NCBI GenBank assembly: GCA_036274645.1
Contig: DASUFH010000332.1
Location: 1 to 6,931 of the forward strand
DNA length: 6,931 nt
Source of the DNA: DASUFH01 sp036274645
GTDB taxonomy: Bacteria; Acidobacteriota; Terriglobia; 20CM-2-55-15
Reading direction: 5' to 3'
Shown: piece after piece, positions 6,438 to 6,931 of the stretch
How positions within the stretch are numbered: the first letter of the stretch is position 1
Layout of the letters: each line of letters starts with the position of its first letter
Translations under genes and position numbers: made by a program
Notes under the pieces: model-generated
The model's database searches: none
Told to the model about the DNA's origin: nothing
Seen by the model: the letters and a program-made list of their open reading frames with translations, nothing else

Positions 6438-6761
6438 ATGTTGAAAAAGTCCACTTTTGTCCTGATCGCGGCCCTGTTTTCAGCGTCCCTTCTGTTCGGG
6501 CACGGCGATCCCATCGTCGGAACCGTCACGGACGTGAAAAACGACAATTTCACGATCAAGGATACGAGCAACAAACCCGTGATGATTATGGTGAGCAAAG
6601 ACACGAAGTACATCAAAGACAAGAAGACGGTGACTAAAGACGAACTGAAGGTCGGAGCGCGCGTCGTCATCGACGCCCACATGGATCAGAAGATGAACAT
6701 GTACCATGCCGAGGAAGTCGAGATCGGCTCGGCGCCGCCAGCCGCTCCAGCAAAAAAGTAG
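6438..6761 (+). CDS. Small secreted DUF5666-like protein
   Basis: This 107-residue protein has an N-terminal signal peptide (MLKKSTFVLIAALFSASLLF, cut near GHG at 21-23) and a compact beta-rich body: HGDPIVGTVTDVKNDNFTIK, a VMIMVSKDTKYIKD strand pair, then KDELKVGARVVIDAH and a final YHAEEVEIG strand. This is the pattern I associate with DUF5666-type small beta-barrel proteins, whose molecular role is unknown. The end is Pro/Ala/Lys-rich (APPAAPAKK). His and Met near the ends (H22, H81, M82, M86, M88, H90) might bind metal, but this is speculation. It has an excellent ribosome binding site, AAGGAG at 6426-6431, 6 bases before the ATG, and begins 15 bases after the cytochrome stop, so it is the last gene of the group. 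It contains 15 lysines by my count and is visibly richer in A/T than its neighbours. Confidence 0.8.
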   Translation: MLKKSTFVLIAALFSASLLFGHGDPIVGTVTDVKNDNFTIKDTSNKPVMIMVSKDTKYIKDKKTVTKDELKVGARVVIDAHMDQKMNMYHAEEVEIGSAPPAAPAKK

Positions 6762-6852
6762 ACGTTGCAGACCGTAATCCGGACTTAGTGAGTACTTTTG
6801 GCAGGCCCAGCAGGTATTACTTTCCGGCTATTGCGCGACCGCTCGTCGTGTC

Positions 6853-6931
6853 TCAGTAGTAGGGCGAATCTGCCGGGTCCAGCTTGAACAATCTCAGGGC
6901 GTTCCTGTACAGGATCTTGCTGCGCCCCTCC
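6853..6931 (-). CDS. C-terminus of a probable amidohydrolase-family protein (rest outside window)
   Basis: Read on the - strand, the frame gives 25 residues, EGRSKILYRNALRLFKLDPA then DSPYY, ended by TGA at 6855-6853. The segment KILYRNALRLFKL matches the way metal-dependent amidohydrolases of the amidohydrolase-2 group commonly end (an ILxxNAxRLFxL helix), where a conserved Asn-Ala follows the last barrel helix. The catalytic residues lie outside the window, so the reaction cannot be inferred. It converges tail to tail with the copper gene group and is probably unrelated to it. The 91 bases between the two stops show no clear terminator hairpin. Confidence 0.55.
   Translation of the reverse strand, partial: EGRSKILYRNALRLFKLDPADSPYY

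Noticed and set aside
6762..6852. Possible terminator between the convergent genes
   Set aside because: Only weak, widely spaced complementarity (GTAAT and ATTAC), with no stable GC stem followed by a T-run.

Overview
This GC-rich window comes from a Gram-negative bacterium. It encodes an outer-membrane TolC-type channel, a Tat-exported oxidase and a membrane-anchored periplasmic cytochrome c. The small Cys/His-rich secreted protein, the small DUF5666-like protein and the style of the multicopper oxidase remind me of Acidobacteriota. That assignment is inference from memory, not something the sequence proves.

Layout from left to right. Bases 1-1183 (+) hold the C-terminal half of a Cu(I)-exporting P1B-type ATPase (CopA) whose 5' part lies outside the window. 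Just after it comes a well-formed ribosome binding site and start codon (1224-1238) that lead nowhere, apparently the remnant of a gene cut short. Bases 1270-1964 (-) hold a VapBC-type toxin-antitoxin pair: a PIN-domain toxin with a TTG start and an AbrB/MazE-fold antitoxin. An almost perfect inverted repeat covers the antitoxin start codon and a -10-like hexamer. Bases 1965-2365 contain no convincing gene, only a weak WD40-like fragment and a second inverted repeat.

Bases 2366-6761 (+) form a tight copper-handling gene group: a small secreted Cys/His-rich protein; a Tat-exported two-domain multicopper oxidase that continues into a Met-rich region and a C-terminal YtkA/FixH-like domain; a TolC/CusC-type outer membrane factor; a membrane-anchored class I cytochrome c; and a small secreted DUF5666-like protein. 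The oxidase and TolC genes overlap by an ATGA, and the TolC and cytochrome genes by a GTGA, so translation is probably coupled. The right edge (6853-6931, -) is the last 25 codons of a convergent gene that looks like an amidohydrolase C-terminus.

Putting it together (inference): CopA moves Cu(I) from cytoplasm to periplasm. There the Cys/His-rich protein and the Met-rich oxidase could bind it and oxidise Cu(I) to Cu(II). The TolC-type protein offers an exit across the outer membrane, although no RND pump or periplasmic adaptor gene is present here. The cytochrome may link the process to the respiratory chain. The toxin-antitoxin pair looks like an insertion that now separates copA from the rest of the copper genes.
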